A DNA stretch of 64,000 nucleotides from Candidula unifasciata (Eukaryota > Mollusca > Gastropoda > Stylommatophora > Geomitridae): assembly GCA_905116865.2 (NCBI GenBank), contig CAJHNH020008013.1, positions 137,690 to 201,689 on the forward strand, in the 5' to 3' direction. This document shows positions 56,901-62,900 of this stretch, one piece after another. The translations under genes were made by a program, and so were the position numbers. The stretch's first letter is position 1; each line of letters opens with the position of its first letter. Below the pieces are notes generated by a model. That model had not been told where the DNA came from and made no database searches. It was given only the letters and a program-made list of their open reading frames with translations.

Positions 56901-59900
56901 AACCAAAATCAAATTGTGGAAATTTTAATCAAGAAATGAATGGATTAATGGTTTCAGCTACATTTAACACAGGTCACAATTAGGACATGATGGCTAGCTC
57001 CCTGAGTTACAATTGCAGGGGGTGCTCGTAGCCAGGCATAAATGGCGGATTGAATAATGTGCGATCGTGATAGTCAGTTGGTTAATCTTCATTGAAGTTT
57101 AGCTAACATTTACTTCATTGAATGTTGGCTAACGTTAGCTTTACTAAAGATTGTCTACTGTAGCTTTATTAAATGATGGCTAACTTAGCATCATTCAATG
57201 TTGGCTCAAATTTTCATAATTGAATGTTGTTTTAACTTTTCATCATTGAATATTGGCTTCATTTTCAATCATGCAATATTGGTTTAACATAGCATCATTT
57301 AATGTTGGCTAACCTTGACATCATTTAATAATAATTACTATGTATGATGCACTTGCTTCAAGAGAAAAGCAAGAAACTAGAAGAATCTTCACACTTTCCA
57401 GTGCGTTTTGTAAGTTGCTCTTAATTTCTTCTAGGTTCTAAAGACTGTTGCTCCATCTTTTTCCTATAGGGTATATATAATACTACAGTATTACTCTTGA
57501 ACGTCCAGGTGAATCATTTGGCTTGACGTACACCTGTATTACTAATCAGCGCAGTCCAGATAAGACATTTAGCTTAAGACTTACACCTAAGGAGCTTATA
57601 GCAATCCTTCATGTGGTGATTAGTTAAATATTTTAACTCTTTGAGTCCCAGGGTGTTTAGCATCACAGGCCCAAGGGGTAGTTTCAAGGAACGCATCATA
57701 CGTTCACAGATTCCTACCTACAATACAAGCCCAACTAACGCAATATATAGGGAGATTCAGGTTCATATCTTAGGTAAAGTTATAGATTTTTTTTCCTGTT
57801 GGTGACCAAAATAAAATTCTAACTTGCACAAACTGTGGCAACATTACTATCCATGCGGACCTAAATCCTCGGTCAGAGACCCTCTGCCTATACCTCAAAA
57901 GTGATAAACACAGGCAGTAACTGACAGTTTTTGCTTGTGTGTGTGTGTGGCTAATCAGTAAAATATTATGTGTAACTTAATATTATAAATTAACATAAAA
58001 ATAGCTGAGAAGTAATTACTTTAACGCTCTCTGATTTCAGACGTTGTTTGAGAGAGACATTAAAAATGGCCAATGCTGAAGACTTGAACAGACTCACTTC
58101 ATGTTCTCTTGTCCTCTTGGGCCATATTTTTCTCTCCCTGGGCAACACACAGGTAGGTCTTTATGTTTATAAGAAAATAATTACAGTTGAATGTATGTAT
58201 ATAGGTACCAGTGAGATAAAGCAGAAATCGTCATGATGTGCCATTATACACCACATAGGCCTTGCAGTCTAGTCCTCCATTTCATTCTGTTCAAAGGTCA
58301 CAAGCTGATTTGTGGGAAGTCTTGGATGGTACAAGCAGAAGACTAAATTAGAGGTGTGTGTGTGTGCTGGAAAAAAAAGATTGGAAGAGGATAGGGGTGT
58401 GTCAGAGCTATGTTGCCATCCAGTTGATGTGATTAACTGTACAGATGGCTCTGTGTTGAGAGGCAGAAGAAGTGCTTTTGGGTTTATTGCAAAAGTGGAT
58501 GGATGACACTTAATTAAAACTTACCCACTGCAGTTCCTAATTGGGGTCCTTTTATTGTTACTCAAAGACAACTAATCACAGACATCAGAAGGAGACAGTC
58601 ATCATTTTTCGGCCATGTTATGAGAAGAGGGAAAATGGAACATGTTGTGACCACTGGAAAGATCTGTGGAAGGAGGGATGGAGGAAGACAATGAGAGAAG
58701 ATTCTTGACAGTCTTGTTGAATAGCATGGAGGTGTGTCAGCACACGAACTAATACATGCTTTAGGAGATCAGAGATTGTGGAGAGGCATGATCGCCCACG
58801 CCAGTCGGCAAGACACCTAATGATGACGATATTGTTACTCAAAGATCAAAGTCTGAAACAAGTGCAAGAATTTAAGTACTTGGGAAGCATCTTTACTTAC
58901 AGAGGTAAAAATAGACAGAGAGGTAGAAATGAGAAGCCAACAATGTGGCATACCAACTTGCTGCAATTTTAAAACAACCTGCTATCCCAATAGAGACAAA
59001 AAGACAAATTATAAATGCAATATTTAGACCGACTTTAGGTTACTAATTTCAGACTTGGACATTGACAGAAGAGAAGAATACAAAAGAATACTAACCACCT
59101 GTGAAATGAGATGTTTAAGAATGGCTGTGAATAAAACTAGAAGAGATTGACTGAGAAACTATGTGATCACAAGAACTGTTAGAACAACATCCTTTTCAAA
59201 TTTTGTTAAAAACAAAGAATGAAATGGTTTGGTCATCTAATGAGAATGAAACCAACAATGCTAGCAGCAAGTGTGTACAACCTGAAAATCAAAACACCAA
59301 GAGGTAGGGGAAGACCGAGAAGAAGATGGATTGAAGGAAAAACTAACATCTTGATACCGCACAACATCACAGCATATAAAGCGACTGAGCGCGCCCTGGC
59401 TCAGCTACAGATCGTCTGATGAACTTGACGCCTAGCGGTACAAGCAGATTTTGACAAAAGAAGAAGATATTGTTACTTTATTTTAACATGTTTTGTGCAT
59501 CATTTCAAAATTAAATATTTGTGCGAGACCAGTCACTTTTAAGTCTATCAGCAGAAATATCAGACACTGAAAAGCACTTTATATGAAGCAAACAGAGGGA
59601 CTTGTTCCAGAGATCTCCTCCTGCCCTGGCACCGTGAGGCATTCCAGGTGTAGAGAAAAGAAGAAGGAGTGACTAGGGAATATATATATATATCTCTGTC
59701 ACCAGCAAAATTGATTAATTAGTTTACACATCTAGTTTTTTTTACAAGAAGCTGTGAGTCCTTCTGTTCCAGCATAATTGATTGCCTGCTGTTATATTTT
59801 ACCAACCTGTTTTAAAACAAGTCTCAGTAAATCATGCTATCTCAACATAATTATTAACTAGTCTTGTTTGAACATTTGTTTTGTCACCAGGAGGCCATGA

Positions 59901-62900
59901 ACCTGGTAACCCCTGCAATGCAGCTTGCTGGGAAAATCCCTGATGTTCATGTTCAGCTGTGGGCTTCGTCTCTTCTTAAAGGTCTGCAATGTTTTATGTT
60001 TAGTAACTTATTCTTCGCTGTGATGATTATCATTAATTGGGGATACCCATATTCCAAAAGGGTCACATACAAATTATAAATTAAAGGACAAAAGCTATAC
60101 ACACAAGAGAAGTAGCAAGGTATTTGAAGAAAATGCACAGGCACACATGTACAAAAGTCCTTAAAAAAGGTTAAAAACACTTTTACAATAGTAATCTAGT
60201 AAATTCCAGTGGAGCACATGCAAAAAATTAACTTGTTGGTGCAAGAATATTAAAATAAACCAGAAAGTTTTAAGCTTTCTCAAATGTGCTGATAAGTATA
60301 TTCTCATTGTGACTTTCTAACTAGACATTTGTATCAACCTTTCAACCAACACCGTTTGACTTCAGCAATTCATTTCTTGATTTGGGGTTGCTTTCCTCAA
60401 TTTCACATGCAGTATAAATGTTATTTGTTGGGGAGGGATTGCATTTGACTAATTTTGCAATTTTAACAAAGCGGTAATGATAATAGTCTATTCTTTACAC
60501 TTCAGAAAAATCTCTATAATGCAGGACCTCCTTTTTTGGGTCCTGTTGAAAAGTTAGAATCTGATGGGCGAGGCAAAACATGGATTGTTTGTATACCTCA
60601 TTTAGATTTGAACTTGGCATTATATATTTGAACAAAATGTTGACATCATATTTGATTATAGGTTGGTAAGTCCATTTCAGAGTGTCACTCATGACACCAC
60701 CCAGTTTCTGATGTCATTTCCGGGACTCGATTTGGAAGGAACAAATAGAATAGACTCACTACCCCCACCTCCCCTCAACAAGTAGGTCATAAAAAACCTA
60801 CATAGTTAGGGGTTTGCTGATGTTGAATTGGCCAAAAGGTGCAGATATCGCAGCTTAGCTGTAAACCATGACACATCATGTTGGCTGCCTCATTTTTCTT
60901 TTATAAGGAACAGACACAGAAGAATATCACCGCCTGCCAGACAGATTTGCTAGTTTCCCCACATCATGTATTTAATATCCAGTGTTGTGTTCACCGTTGT
61001 GTTTTTTTGGCTTACCTTTTCTGGGAACCATGCCAGACGTCACTGTTATTTCCAAATCATTAGGTTTGATGTTGCCAGAGCATTTTAGTTCCCATGACAT
61101 GATACTGTTTATGGGTCAGTTTTCTTCATTAATTAGATTTTGTAGAATGTTATTTTTTTTCTCATGGCTCCACACTATTCACAGATTTTCCATTATAAAT
61201 TGCAACTGAAGTCAGCCACTGACTTCCAAAACATTTGCACAGCGAGCTGGGTGTGTGGTAATATGTCTGTTTCCATGAAGATGTTTCATTCTCTATTGTG
61301 TAGAACTGGTTTTCTAGATTCCCGAATGTTAGTGAACAATGAACTGTTTTCCTTCCTTCTAGATCTGTACCGACAGTGTGGAGATGCTGTCAATGAAGCT
61401 GAAGGTTACAGACTGCACACAAGTTTCTCTCAGGCTCTACTGAAAGACCATTTTCAGTCTTCCCAAATGCCAGAGCATGGAATTATACAGGTCAGCTGCT
61501 GTTTGTTATTTGGTCCACTTGTGCGTATAGTACTGCGTGTTACTCTGAGGAATGACACTCTAGAATTCTTATGAAAAGATATAAAGATTTTGGAGAATAG
61601 TAGCTGCATAACAGATTGCATAGCTGCAAACAAATGTCATTAAATGTTTTTGATGTTGATCTCGATGTCTGAGAAGTTGCAGCACTGTACCGAATGCTAG
61701 CATTTTTCCCTTTGTCGAGACGAGGCAGCCAGATCTGTAGGCAGCAGTTCAATGACCACAGACCACAAAAAGATAGTGAACTGATGCAACCCCAGTTCCT
61801 TGCCGACACTGCTCTAGAACATTCTAAGCCTAAAATGGTTGCATTATTAATATCCTACCCCAAGCAGGGTCTCGGGACAGTCTAATATTTCAAGGTGTGG
61901 TAGATAGGCTGCATGCAGTCGTGGGACCTAGGCTGCACTCTCTCGTGGAACCTAGGTAGGTTGTTGGGGTTAGGGACAGTTCTAGATGTTTTGGGGTCGT
62001 TATAAGCATCAGAAAGCCGGGAAACCCAGTTTTACCATCCTCTAAAATGTTGGACTTTCCTGTGATGTCATCTGGGGGTAAAGTATTAATAAGAACCCTA
62101 GAATGGTTTTATCAACCATCTGTGTGCCCATAAGTCCCACTCTACTGCTAACAAATACAATTACCATGCAAAGATATCAGACCAAATGAGAACAAATAAA
62201 TATTGCCCCCAAAAAAACAACCTTCATCAGCATATGACATGAATAGACTTATAGATGGGTTCGACAGCACAGACAGATAGTGGCAGGTCTGGTAAGGTGA
62301 GACACACTAGGGATGAAATCAATTAACTGCACTAAACATAGAACCTGTTCTGCTGTATGGCAGCGAATCTTGGAATGTCAGTGAACAAATTAAAAAGAAT
62401 TTGGAAGCAACAGAGATGTGGTTTCTGAGACAAATGTTACGAATACCTTGGACGGCCAGAGTAACTAACAACAATTGCTTGAAAGAAGTTAATGAAAGTA
62501 GATCTATATATAACACTAAGAAAGAGACAAACACTGTCCTTTGGCCACATAATGAGGAGAGAAACATTGTAGAACATCGTGACAACTGGAAAGATCAGTG
62601 AAAAAGGGGGTAGACGCAGACCAAGATAGATAATGCTGGATGGGCTGAAATAATTCCATGGAGGGATATCATCAAGAGTGCTGTTCCAGGCAACCAGGGA
62701 TCGTGATCTGTGGAGACGCATGGGCCCCTAGGCCAACTGGCAAGGCACGTGATGATGATGACTAAAGATGTAAAAGTAATGTTACCATTATAGCAAGAAT
62801 ACTTATTCTGCATTCATCCGAAGATGTAAATGCATTGTGCCCGTTTACAACATGGCTGTTATATTTGCGCCTTTTGGCCGACATGTCCGACTTCAGCGGG

